DNA of 64,000 nucleotides from Desulfobacula sp. (lineage in GTDB: Bacteria; Desulfobacterota; Desulfobacteria; Desulfobacterales; Desulfobacteraceae): contig NZ_JAQYWD010000002.1 in assembly GCF_030145145.1 (NCBI RefSeq), positions 62,001 through 126,000 of the forward strand, written 5' to 3'. The position numbers were made by a program, and so were the translations under genes. Below the pieces are notes generated by a model. It searched no databases. It worked only from the letters and a program-made list of their open reading frames with translations, and was not told the DNA's origin. The stretch's first letter is position 1. Each line of letters opens with the position of its first letter. Below are positions 15,461-23,640 of the stretch, piece after piece.

Positions 15461-16816
15461 TTAGAAACGAATTTGCAGGCAAGCCCCCAGGATCGTCGCC
15501 GTGTCTATGTCCGGCAGGGCCGAGTCTGCCACTTGCGCGTCCAGATTCAAGTGCAGCGCCGGGGTGAGTTCGATGTTGTAGAAGAGTTCCACCACACTGG
15601 ACGTATCGTCAATTCCGAGGGCATTTAAAAAACGAGCAGATTGAAAACTATTGTAACTGAAACCGAGCCCCATGCTGTCATTGTCACGTCCGGGGATCAG
15701 CCCTTTGGCATTGACACCGGCGCTGATGATATAGTCGAATGGGTTGGTATCCTTGTCGGCAAACTGGACACGGAAAAAGACACCCACACCCTGCAAATCC
15801 TGGCGTCCATTGGTGCTGTCGACAGGTTGTGAGGCGTCCCCTTCCACCCACAGGTATTGCCAGAAATCGGCAGAAAAAAACCAGGTGGAATCCTTGGTGC
15901 TGGGTGTCAGCTGTCCTTGATCAATGTTGATACGACCGTTTATTTCATTGAAGTTACCATCCCAGCCATACCCGTACATGAGGCCGAAACCACCGGGCAG
16001 ACTGCTGATCTGGTATTGATTTGAGAGTGAAAGCAAGCCGAACATGGCGTCGTCGAAGTTGTCGAAGCCGGAGCTGTTCGAAGTATCTGTGCTCGTAGCA
16101 ACCATGCCGGTGATCGTCATATTCGGATTGGGCATATACAGTGCGACACCCCCAAGAATGCTGTAGGGAATGATGAGCGCTGGAGACACGGGCATGTTCA
16201 GATTCATGTTCCACCACTGGCTTCTGCCGCGACCACCGGCAAACTCGTTGGCGGAGTCATAGGTGTCATACTTACCGAAGCCCAGGGCAAACGTATCGCT
16301 GAGAAACTGGGTGTAATTGATCACGGGGAGCCAGAGGCCAACATCGTCATCCAAGGTCGAAGTCGTGGGATGTGTCGCATCCGTATTGACCGGGATAAGG
16401 GAACCGCTGATGCTGTTGACCGAGTCCCCGTAGCGCGACACGGCGCGGATCTGTAGCAGGCCGCCGGGAATAAGGCCCATGCGGTCAAAATCCACATTGA
16501 TGTTATAGTCTATCGTACCACCATATTCGGAGTCGGTGTCTATCCCTCCGTCCGTGACAGCCTGGAAATACTGATTGTAATCAAGATTAAAGGTAACGCC
16601 TTTTTTGGCCCATTCGGTCCGTTTGCCGCCGAAATCACCCAGCAGGTAAGACCGTTTGGCAAAATCACCGGAATAGTCAGGCAGCGGCAGGATGCCGCTG
16701 CTCTTTGCCTGGGCTTCGTCTGCCAGTGCAGACGGTACTGTGAAGAGCAGTGCGCTCACCACAAGGAACAGTACCACTACTGCGTTTTTTGCGAGTGTAA
16801 ATCTATTGGTTAACAT
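15461..16816 (-). CDS. OprB-family carbohydrate-selective-type porin, 451 aa
   Basis: Signal peptide ends SALA; then a short helical/linker region, GILPLPDYSGDFAKRSYLLG typical of the OprB N-terminus, and many amphipathic strands ending in Phe (LGACLQIRF), the usual outer-membrane insertion signal. OprB porins admit sugars; the actual solute here is unknown, and organosulfates released or captured by the nearby sulfatases are one possibility (inference). AAGGAGAGTC precedes the ATG. Fragments resembling this gene recur at 39101-39172 and near 43260, and a related tail at 2808. Confidence 0.85.
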   Translation of the reverse strand: MLTNRFTLAKNAVVVLFLVVSALLFTVPSALADEAQAKSSGILPLPDYSGDFAKRSYLLGDFGGKRTEWAKKGVTFNLDYNQYFQAVTDGGIDTDSEYGGTIDYNINVDFDRMGLIPGGLLQIRAVSRYGDSVNSISGSLIPVNTDATHPTTSTLDDDVGLWLPVINYTQFLSDTFALGFGKYDTYDSANEFAGGRGRSQWWNMNLNMPVSPALIIPYSILGGVALYMPNPNMTITGMVATSTDTSNSSGFDNFDDAMFGLLSLSNQYQISSLPGGFGLMYGYGWDGNFNEINGRINIDQGQLTPSTKDSTWFFSADFWQYLWVEGDASQPVDSTNGRQDLQGVGVFFRVQFADKDTNPFDYIISAGVNAKGLIPGRDNDSMGLGFSYNSFQSARFLNALGIDDTSSVVELFYNIELTPALHLNLDAQVADSALPDIDTATILGACLQIRF

Positions 16817-16863
16817 TGTTTAGACTCTCCTTTTTCATTACGCCCTCTGTCCTCAGCAAGTCT

Positions 16864-16912
16864 GCAAGCCGAGCCGAAGGAATCTCCGGCGCGGCTTGCA
16901 CGGCTCGGGTTG
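16864..16912 (-). other. GC-rich inverted repeats in the porin leader region
   Basis: GCAAGCCG / CGGCTTGC and CCGAGCC / GGCTCGG are interleaved, allowing alternative hairpins about 50-95 nt upstream of the porin start. Could be an attenuator-like structure. Confidence 0.35.
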
Positions 16913-16919
16913 CTATAAT

Positions 16920-16976
16920 GTTTATTTCCACTAAATACCCCAGTACGCTTTCGGCAAGGAACATCTCCTTCAATTG
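16920..16976 (-). pseudogene. Remnant of the trigger-factor-like gene 3' end (copy iii)
   Basis: Reads LKEMFLAESVLGYLVEIN on the minus strand, matching the C-terminus of the trigger-factor-like protein at 28 kb (LKEMLIAESALGYLMEIN) with several base changes. Lies in the spacer between the A/T-rich DUF1254 gene and the porin. Related remnants are at 21949 and 25130. Confidence 0.65.
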
Positions 16977-17045
16977 AATCGTTCTTGATCGAAAGATCCG
17001 ATCACGGAACAGGCATTTAGGTCAATTTTTTATCCCGAACCGGGG

Positions 17046-18581
17046 TTACTTAACTAGTTTAAAATCACCTGGTTTCCATATTTTGTCGAACCATTCTTGT
17101 TCTGGACCGTATAAGCGTAAAAGTACGTTAAAGCCTTTGTTAGGAACAGTTTGTACCCAGTTTTTTTCTTGTCCTTTAGGGGCTTCAGGTCCGAAGAAAA
17201 TAGTGACACTGCCATCTTCAGACTTTTTCATGCCTGCTAATTTAGAGTCTACGCCGCCTGTTTTCTGATCCGTTTCTAAAATAGAGCGTGTTTGGTTGTC
17301 GTAAACCATGAATGACCAAAAATCACGGGCAGGAACAGGCCCTGGTAATGTAACGCTATAATTCATACCACCATCAAGCATTTTACCGCTTTCATCCATT
17401 GAGCCAATTTCATAAACTGATCCTTTACCTACAGTAGGCTTGACCATAAAGGGGGTAACGCCGGTTGCAAAAAGGTGGAAGCCAACACGATCATCTATTA
17501 GTCTAGCGCCAGTTTTAGACAAAAATTGATAGCTGCCACTTGAAAGCGGTGAAAACCATTTACGATCAGGATAAAAATAAACATCTGGGTTACGAGGTTT
17601 AAACATTACCCCCTTGTAAGCTGCATTGCCTAAGCTTGCTGCTTCAGTCAATATTTTTTGCATACGTGCATCGGGTTTAAATTCTTTACCTTTTTCAATA
17701 CCAATTGCTTTTGCTAAACCTAATAGCTCTGGGTCACCCGAATTTGCAGGCTCATACTGAATCACTTCATTAAGTTCGTCATATATTGATGAGTCTGTTG
17801 AATGAAGCGTACTGTATTTTTTACCTGATATATTCATAAATTCAACTGGTTGTGGGTTATCAGCTTCTGCAAGTGGGTAAATTTTAATCCCCTTTTTAAA
17901 TTTAGATAAGGTTTCTTCAAGTGATTCATTAGGCAACTGGAATGGGCGTGTTAGCATCCACTGACGGTATGTATTGGTTTTTAATACAATATAACCTTTT
18001 GGAATTTTCCCTTTGTAATCTTTACCTGCAACAAGATATTTTCCGCCTTTACCACCGTCTTGGGCGTTACCTAAACCAATATCACCCACATACAAAAAAT
18101 AGGCATTGTCTAAAATTGAAATTACCGGTGAACCTACTTCAATCACAACAGGTCCATTTTTTACATTGATTTCTGCATGAGCATAAGGAGTAGTTGTATT
18201 AGGTGTTAACCACAATGACCTTGCGTCGATTAATTGCTCAGTAAGGGCAACAGTTTTATTGGGTATAACGCCTATATCACGATGACCTTTTAACATGGCA
18301 TGCATGGCTACTGTTGGTACAGCTGATCCAAATAACTCAAAAGCTCTAGCAGTATCCATAAAGTCATTCGCTTTAATGAACGTTTCATCCGTTGGAAAAC
18401 CGTCTTTATAAGTTAATTCACCTGCGTATTTTGTCATGACTGAATCTGGGGTTAACAAATTAGCGCTAATGTCCGCTTTGTATTTAGGGACATATTCATT
18501 GGCTTTAGCAGCAGTTGAGCTACAACTCATCAGTGCCAGAGTTAAACTCGCTGCAATAAGACTTTTACTTACGTTAATCAT
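17046..18581 (-). CDS. DUF1254/DUF1214 lipoprotein, 511 aa, A/T-rich outlier
   Basis: Differs from the other nine full-length paralogues: the signal is a lipoprotein type (LALMSCSS), the mature start is YVPKYKADISANLLTPDS, and the core reads QDGGKGGKYLVAGKDYKG instead of GPDKGKGGKYLxLPPGYKG. Base composition is clearly A/T-rich with many AAA, AAT and TTA codons. DUF1214 end motifs (NPDVYFYPDRKW, LYGPEQEWFDKIWKPGDFKLV) are normal. Likely acquired by transfer, perhaps from a marine gammaproteobacterium-like donor (guess). A scrap of a resident DUF1254 C-terminus lies just upstream (18612). Confidence 0.9.
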   Translation of the reverse strand: MINVSKSLIAASLTLALMSCSSTAAKANEYVPKYKADISANLLTPDSVMTKYAGELTYKDGFPTDETFIKANDFMDTARAFELFGSAVPTVAMHAMLKGHRDIGVIPNKTVALTEQLIDARSLWLTPNTTTPYAHAEINVKNGPVVIEVGSPVISILDNAYFLYVGDIGLGNAQDGGKGGKYLVAGKDYKGKIPKGYIVLKTNTYRQWMLTRPFQLPNESLEETLSKFKKGIKIYPLAEADNPQPVEFMNISGKKYSTLHSTDSSIYDELNEVIQYEPANSGDPELLGLAKAIGIEKGKEFKPDARMQKILTEAASLGNAAYKGVMFKPRNPDVYFYPDRKWFSPLSSGSYQFLSKTGARLIDDRVGFHLFATGVTPFMVKPTVGKGSVYEIGSMDESGKMLDGGMNYSVTLPGPVPARDFWSFMVYDNQTRSILETDQKTGGVDSKLAGMKKSEDGSVTIFFGPEAPKGQEKNWVQTVPNKGFNVLLRLYGPEQEWFDKIWKPGDFKLVK

Positions 18582-18611
18582 AATTAGATCCTTTTTAATT
18601 TTAATTTAATT

Positions 18612-18653
18612 GGGCGCCTGATCTTGTCAAACCAGGTCTGCTCAGGCCCCTAT
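18612..18653 (-). pseudogene. DUF1254/DUF1214 C-terminal scrap (~14 codons)
   Basis: On the minus strand this reads GPEQTWFDKIRRP, the signature end of several paralogues (compare GPEQAWFDKTWRP at 32.4 kb). It has no gene around it and lies between the A/T-rich outlier and its upstream neighbour. Suggests a resident gene was replaced. Confidence 0.5.
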
Positions 18654-18681
18654 GCTTATTAATTTGTAATACGTGGCGATC

Positions 18682-20208
18682 CTACTTGATCAGGACGACA
18701 TCATCCGGCTTCCAACTCTTGTCGTTGTAGGCCTTGAGCGGTCCATAGATCCTGAAAACCGGGAACCAGCCTTTGCCGGGGACGGTCTCGAGCCAGAACT
18801 TCTCTTTGCCTTTCGGTGGTTTCGGACCAAAGTAAATGTCGATGGACCCATCCGGGTTGGTCCCCGGCAGAGCCTGGCTGCCAATCGACGGGAACTCTTT
18901 ACTGGTCTGCAACTGCGAACGGGTTGCGGGCTCGTAAATGGTCACCGACCAGAAGTCTTTGACCGGCACATTGGGCGGTATGTGCAGCTTGTAGTTCTTG
19001 CTGCCATCGAGGTACTTGCCATCGGCGTCTTTATAGACGAAAAGATACTTCGAACCCACGCCTTCCGGCATCACTGCGGCCATGGCAGGGGTATTTACGA
19101 TGCACCCGTAGTGATAGAGCGAGCGTGCATCAAGGTTTCGGTACCCTCTCTTCACGAAGGCCGCGCTGCCGCCAATGAACACGGTTTCCCACCGCCGATC
19201 CGGGTAGACCTTGGCTTCAGGGTCGCGGGAGTCGAACGCATTTGTCCGCCCCATGGCTGCAGCGAGTTTGGCGGCCTGTTCAAGGATGCGCTGCATGCGC
19301 GCATCCGGATTGAAGGGTTTTCCTTTTTCGATGCCCAGTGCGGCCAGGCGTCCCAGTAGTTCCTTGTTGATGAAATCTACTGGTTCGTGCTCGATGATTT
19401 CGTGGAGCCATTGGAACGCTTCGATACCTTCCGGTGCCAGACTGTTGAGCGGCAGGCCGGTGACGTTGGTATAGCGCCCCTTCCGGCCGGGTTGGTCGAG
19501 AGGATAGACTTTAAGCTGCCTGTAGTAATTCATGGCCTTGTCGCCCTCACCAGGGTTGGCACGCATCAATCCCCACAGCCGGTAAGAGGTCGATCTCACC
19601 ACGAGATATCCTTCAGGGACGGTTCCGTCGTAGCCGGGAGGCAGTAGCAGGTACTTGCCGCCCTTCCCCTTGTCTGGGCCGGTCGCACCGAAATCGACGA
19701 CAAACCGGAAGTAGGCATCATCCAGAGGGCCCATCACCCCGGGCGGCACCTCGATCACCAATGGTCCGTCCTTTTTCAGGTCGATCGTGAGCATCGCGTA
19801 GATACTGTCAACGTTGCCCGTCAACCACAGCGGCTCGGAGTTCATCCGGTCAGCAAAGACCAACACTTCCGACGAACTGCGCGCGCCGTAGTCACGCACC
19901 TGAGCCTTCAGGATTCCGTGCATCGAAAGCGCCGGGATTAAGTCATAATAGGCCTGCGTGGCTCGCTGCAGATCCATTTGGTCCCAGACCCTCTGCGCAG
20001 TCTCCTTGGTGGGGTAACCACCGCCGGTAAATTTCAACGTGCCGAAATCGGTCTTGATCTGTGCCGGCGCCGGTTTGAAGTCCTTGGACGTTTGTTTCGC
20101 TTCAGCGGCGCCCAGCTCGAAGATGGTCTTATCCTTGGCCATGGCTGGATTTACAAGAGCCAGAACTGATCCGAGCAATACCACCATACTAAGTAATTTC
20201 TTCTTCAT
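18682..20208 (-). CDS. Secreted DUF1254/DUF1214 protein, 508 aa (type C, G/C-rich)
   Basis: Start at 20208 follows AAGGAG with good spacing and opens a signal peptide (ending NPAMA); 15 further in-frame upstream codons look non-coding. Motifs: KDFKPAPAQIKTDFGTLKF, DKGKGGKYLLLPPGYDG, GKPFNPDARMQRILEQAAK, NPDGSIDIYFGPKPPKGKE and a C-terminal SWKPDDVVLIK. Closest relative: the 13.7-15.2 kb product. Noticeably higher G+C than neighbours. It follows the fourth sulfatase gene in the same direction after a hairpin and a possible 34-aa ORF. Confidence 0.9.
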   Translation of the reverse strand: MKKKLLSMVVLLGSVLALVNPAMAKDKTIFELGAAEAKQTSKDFKPAPAQIKTDFGTLKFTGGGYPTKETAQRVWDQMDLQRATQAYYDLIPALSMHGILKAQVRDYGARSSSEVLVFADRMNSEPLWLTGNVDSIYAMLTIDLKKDGPLVIEVPPGVMGPLDDAYFRFVVDFGATGPDKGKGGKYLLLPPGYDGTVPEGYLVVRSTSYRLWGLMRANPGEGDKAMNYYRQLKVYPLDQPGRKGRYTNVTGLPLNSLAPEGIEAFQWLHEIIEHEPVDFINKELLGRLAALGIEKGKPFNPDARMQRILEQAAKLAAAMGRTNAFDSRDPEAKVYPDRRWETVFIGGSAAFVKRGYRNLDARSLYHYGCIVNTPAMAAVMPEGVGSKYLFVYKDADGKYLDGSKNYKLHIPPNVPVKDFWSVTIYEPATRSQLQTSKEFPSIGSQALPGTNPDGSIDIYFGPKPPKGKEKFWLETVPGKGWFPVFRIYGPLKAYNDKSWKPDDVVLIK

Positions 20209-20245
20209 ATCTTTTCTCCTTCTGTCCTCCTTGGTCGAACTCACA

Positions 20246-20350
20246 TTACGCATCCGGTGAATACCAGATCGGGCTCTTATAAGCCCGTTCCAGCCCCATC
20301 GCCTTGAGGATGTTTAACATTATCAAGACTCCAAAATCTTTTTTAGTCAT
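20246..20350 (-). CDS. Possible 34-aa protein
   Basis: ATG at 20350 starts MTKKDFGVLIMLNILKAMG and ends SPIWYSPDA-stop. There is no obvious ribosome site; a strong hairpin stands 3 nt before the ATG. A degenerate copy of its first half lies at 25234-25280 after another sulfatase gene. Might be the start of a lost gene or a real small membrane-associated peptide. Confidence 0.3.
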   Translation of the reverse strand: MTKKDFGVLIMLNILKAMGLERAYKSPIWYSPDA

Positions 20351-20353
20351 GGA

Positions 20354-20384
20354 TGCTGCGCCAAGGATAATCCCTGGCGCAGCA
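20354..20384 (-). terminator. Hairpin after sulfatase 4
   Basis: TGCTGCGCCA / TGGCGCAGCA, perfect 10-bp stem, about 20 nt after the sulfatase stop. Repeated with small changes at 25285 after the IS-split sulfatase. Confidence 0.6.
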
Positions 20385-20405
20385 TACAATGCTTTTTTGC
20401 CCCCG

Positions 20406-21929
20406 TTACTTCGCAAATTTTGTCATGCTGAAGGCCGGAGGATTAGGATACTTCTTCAGTGACTTCTGGTATTCGCCCACAATCTTCATATACGGTCCGA
20501 GCACAAAGGCAGAGACTGCAGTCTGGTTCCATTGTTCCCGTGGATCACGGGCAATGTTGTAGACAGAAGGATACCCCATCCCCTCGGCACGATAGCCGCC
20601 CACGCCCATCAGGGACGGGTTGCCAGCAGATGCAATGAATTGCTTTGGATAAATACGCCACTGCTTCCAGCGCACTGCAGCAACCTCGCCTTCCATGAAC
20701 GTGATCAGGCTTTCGCGCGCTGACTGCTTATTTTTACCTAGGAAGAAATCACCCTGATCGACGCCATCAATGGCACGGTCAGTGGGTACTTTGGCCCCGA
20801 TAATGTTGGCCAATGTAGGGTAGAAATCGTGGATAGCTACCATCTCGTTGCTCTTTGCCGGTTTGATCTTACCCGGCCATTTGATCATGCCCGGAACGCG
20901 CAGTGAACCCTCAAGTGCATCGCCAACCTCTCCACGGAACGGTCCGGCTGAACTGCCCAAGAAATCGTTGTTAGACCCCTGGGTTGTAGCTGGCCCATTG
21001 TCGGAAAGCCATATGACGATGGTGTTGTCTTCAATGCCGGCCTCCTTTATGGCGTCAAGCACCTGTCCTGTACGGTAGTCAAGTTCCATCACAGCATCAC
21101 CAAAAAGCCCGGCACTCGATTTCCCCTCAAAGTCGGGATGAGGCAAGGCCGGATAATGCACATGAGACCATCCCACATAAAGAAAGAATGGTTCCTTTTC
21201 TTTTGCCTGTTCTTTGATGTACTTCACGGAGGCTTGCGCTATGTCACCTTCGATATGACGCCTGTATTCAAGATCGTAGGGACGGACCTTTTTCAACACA
21301 TCCTTCCCGGGTTCTGATTCCCAGATAGCGGTTTGCGATTTGGCAATTGCTTCTTCCGAAAAACCGCTTCTACGCATACCATCCGGATACAATACACCGT
21401 CGGTGGTTTGTAAAATCCCAACATGCCATTCATCAAAGCCCTGGTGAATGGGCAGACTTTGCTTTTCTTCACCCAGATGCCATTTACCCGTCATGGCAGT
21501 GGCGTAGCCTTTTGATTTGAACAGTTCGGCAAGCGTCACCTCACTATCCTGAAGTGTGCTAGGTGTACCGGCAATAATAATACTTCCCAATCCTGCACGT
21601 TGAGAATATCTGCCTGTCAGCAAAGCAGCACGGGACGGTGTACAGCCCTGCTCCACGAAAAACTGAGTGAGCATCATCCCTTCGCTTGCCAGCTGGTCGA
21701 TGCGCGGCGTCGGCATGCCCCGAAGTTCACCACCGCTGCCGTAGCAGCCTAAGTCACCGTATCCCATGTTGTCTGACAGCATCAGCACGACGTTGGGCTT
21801 ATCGGCCTTTTTAGAAGCGGCCGCCGCGTCCTGTGGTGTTGCAGCAACGGCAATGGTTACCCCCGCAAGTACGCAGCCTAACGCTGCCCACTTACGCGCC
21901 TTTCTTGCAAGATTAGATTTCTGCTTCAT
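20406..21929 (-). CDS. Arylsulfatase, Cys-type (sulfatase 4), 507 aa
   Basis: Sec signal peptide (to ~AAAA at 38) and a type I sulfatase fold: metal site LMLSDNMGYGDLG (~50), modification motif CTPSRAALLTGR with the Cys96 that becomes formylglycine, TGKWHLG (~150) and metal-binding WLSDNGP (~300). It hydrolyses sulfate esters in the periplasm or outside after activation. Note Asp-Asn where many sulfatases have Asp-Asp in the first metal motif. It begins with nearly the same signal peptide as the other three sulfatases and is preceded by a trigger-factor-gene tail. Fourth sulfatase of the maturase operon. Confidence 0.93.
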   Translation of the reverse strand: MKQKSNLARKARKWAALGCVLAGVTIAVAATPQDAAAASKKADKPNVVLMLSDNMGYGDLGCYGSGGELRGMPTPRIDQLASEGMMLTQFFVEQGCTPSRAALLTGRYSQRAGLGSIIIAGTPSTLQDSEVTLAELFKSKGYATAMTGKWHLGEEKQSLPIHQGFDEWHVGILQTTDGVLYPDGMRRSGFSEEAIAKSQTAIWESEPGKDVLKKVRPYDLEYRRHIEGDIAQASVKYIKEQAKEKEPFFLYVGWSHVHYPALPHPDFEGKSSAGLFGDAVMELDYRTGQVLDAIKEAGIEDNTIVIWLSDNGPATTQGSNNDFLGSSAGPFRGEVGDALEGSLRVPGMIKWPGKIKPAKSNEMVAIHDFYPTLANIIGAKVPTDRAIDGVDQGDFFLGKNKQSARESLITFMEGEVAAVRWKQWRIYPKQFIASAGNPSLMGVGGYRAEGMGYPSVYNIARDPREQWNQTAVSAFVLGPYMKIVGEYQKSLKKYPNPPAFSMTKFAK

Positions 21930-21948
21930 ATTTACCTTCTTTTTAAAA

Positions 21949-22006
21949 TGTTTATTTCCGTTAAATACCCAAGTACACTCTCGGCAAGGAGCATATCCTT
22001 CAGGCG
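21949..22006 (-). pseudogene. Remnant of the trigger-factor-like gene 3' end (copy ii)
   Basis: Reads RLKDMLLAESVLGYLTEIN starting immediately after the stop of sulfatase 3 and running up to the ribosome site of sulfatase 4. Amino-acid pattern kept, nucleotides diverged from the 28-kb original. Confidence 0.7.
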
Positions 22007-23521
22007 CTATTTCTTTGCCGGCATATACGGATCAGGCGTTCCCGCCTTGATGGGTGGTTCTTCGGCGAGCGACTTCTTATGCTCTACCAGAATCGGCCCA
22101 AGCCCCCAACGTGACCAAAATCTACCTGCCAATTCTCCAGTCGTTGGATATAGTTCTTTAGGGTCATCATAGAGGTTGTAAAAGTGAGGGAACGGGAACA
22201 CGTTCAGTTTCCCATTACCCAGACCTCCTTCAAACTCCATGAACAGCATCTTATAGTTATTCCACTTCACGCCGTGAATAGCTTCACCGACATAGATCAC
22301 AAAGCCGTCTCGACCGGACTGTTCTTGTTTCCCCAGGAAGAAATCCGTCATGTCCTTACTGTCGATGACACGATCTGTCGGCACCTTACCGCCAGTAATG
22401 TTTGCCAATGTAGCGTACAAATCAAACTGGTGAACGATCTCGTTGGAGACCTTGCCTGCCGGAACTTTTCCAGGCCAGCGCACAATAAACGGCACCCGTA
22501 AGGACCCTTCCTTACCTGTGAAATAGGAACCACTCCATGGGCCACTCCATCCCTGGTGATCGGGGGTCATCTCACCGCCGTTATCCGAGGTAAAAATGAA
22601 AATAGTATTGTCGGCAATACCCAACTCATCCACCTTATCCAGTAATTCACCGGTATAGGCATCGATCTGCATGAGCACATCGCCCCATTTGCCATTGCCA
22701 CTCTTGCCTTTAAACTCCTTACTCGGCAACACCGGCATATGCGTCTGGGTGTAGGGCAGATACACGAAGAACGGTTTGCCGGCTTTGGCCTGGCGTGTCA
22801 TGAAGTCTTTGGCATGGTCGGTGGCTTCACGGTCGATCTCGAGTCTTGCCGGCACATCGTAGACCTTCACCACCTTTGCTGGTGAGCCTTTTCTGGCCGA
22901 ATAAACATGCTCTTGCTTGATCATCGGATTTTTGCCGGTCTCCTCCGCTAATTTCCGATACTTCTGGAACCCTTCATCCGCTACCCAAAGGCTCTCGTCG
23001 GTCGAATTGGGGATGCCATACCACTCATCGAAACCCTGATTGGTGGGATAGCGTCCTTCCGCCTGGCCGAGATGCCACTTGCCGAACATGGCGGTGGCAT
23101 AACCCACATCGCCCAACATCTCAGGCATGGTGTATTCCCACTGGGTCAAACCATAATCCGCGGTTTCGAGCGGTACAGAACCGTTCCCCGTGCGTATGGC
23201 ATAGCGGCCTGTCATCAGCGCCGCACGACTGGGCGTGCACTGCGCCTCGACATTGTAATTCAACAACCGCATCCCTTCACTGGCCAACTTGTCGATGCGC
23301 GGCGTGGCACCACCCCGGAGAATACCTCCGCCGTAAACACCCAGTTCGCCGTAGCCGAAGTTGTCCATGTTGATCAGTACGATGTTGGGTTTGTCGGCTG
23401 TTTTAGAAGCTGCCGCCGCGTCCTGTGGTGTTGCAGCAACGGCAAGGGTTACTCCCGCAAGTACGCAGCCCACAGCGGCCCACTTGCACGCCTTTTTTGC
23501 AAAATTTGATTTGTTCTTCAT
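22007..23521 (-). CDS. Arylsulfatase, Cys-type (sulfatase 3), 504 aa
   Basis: Start at 23521 is preferred because an upstream ATG overlaps the GGAG ribosome site. Same signal peptide as the others (MKNKSNFAKKACKWAAVGCV), but the mature enzyme is the most divergent: metal motif INMDNFGYGELGVYGG, modification motif CTPSRAALMTGRYA (Cys95), FGKWHLG and FTSDNGG. Likely a different sulfate-ester substrate from sulfatases 1, 2 and 4. The modification Cys requires the radical-SAM maturase encoded upstream. Confidence 0.93.
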   Translation of the reverse strand: MKNKSNFAKKACKWAAVGCVLAGVTLAVAATPQDAAAASKTADKPNIVLINMDNFGYGELGVYGGGILRGGATPRIDKLASEGMRLLNYNVEAQCTPSRAALMTGRYAIRTGNGSVPLETADYGLTQWEYTMPEMLGDVGYATAMFGKWHLGQAEGRYPTNQGFDEWYGIPNSTDESLWVADEGFQKYRKLAEETGKNPMIKQEHVYSARKGSPAKVVKVYDVPARLEIDREATDHAKDFMTRQAKAGKPFFVYLPYTQTHMPVLPSKEFKGKSGNGKWGDVLMQIDAYTGELLDKVDELGIADNTIFIFTSDNGGEMTPDHQGWSGPWSGSYFTGKEGSLRVPFIVRWPGKVPAGKVSNEIVHQFDLYATLANITGGKVPTDRVIDSKDMTDFFLGKQEQSGRDGFVIYVGEAIHGVKWNNYKMLFMEFEGGLGNGKLNVFPFPHFYNLYDDPKELYPTTGELAGRFWSRWGLGPILVEHKKSLAEEPPIKAGTPDPYMPAKK

Positions 23522-23565
23522 GATTTTCTCCATTGTTAAATGTTCAAATCTGTAAGCCGCACCAA

Positions 23566-23598
23566 CATCATGCCTTCGGCAAAGCCGGAGGCATGATG
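23566..23598 (-). terminator. Hairpin upstream of sulfatase 3
   Basis: CATCATGCCTTCGGC / GCCGGAGGCATGATG with an AAA loop, between sulfatases 2 and 3. The right arm and the next ~45 bp recur at 39182-39240. Confidence 0.55.
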
Positions 23599-23640
23599 TT
23601 ATCCAGGCGCCTGCTTTAACAATCTATATCCCGAGGTTCA

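Noticed and set aside
18673-19359. Plus-strand open frame (228 codons) opposite the G/C-rich DUF1254 gene
   Set aside because: Explained by high G+C and third-position bias of the gene on the other strand.
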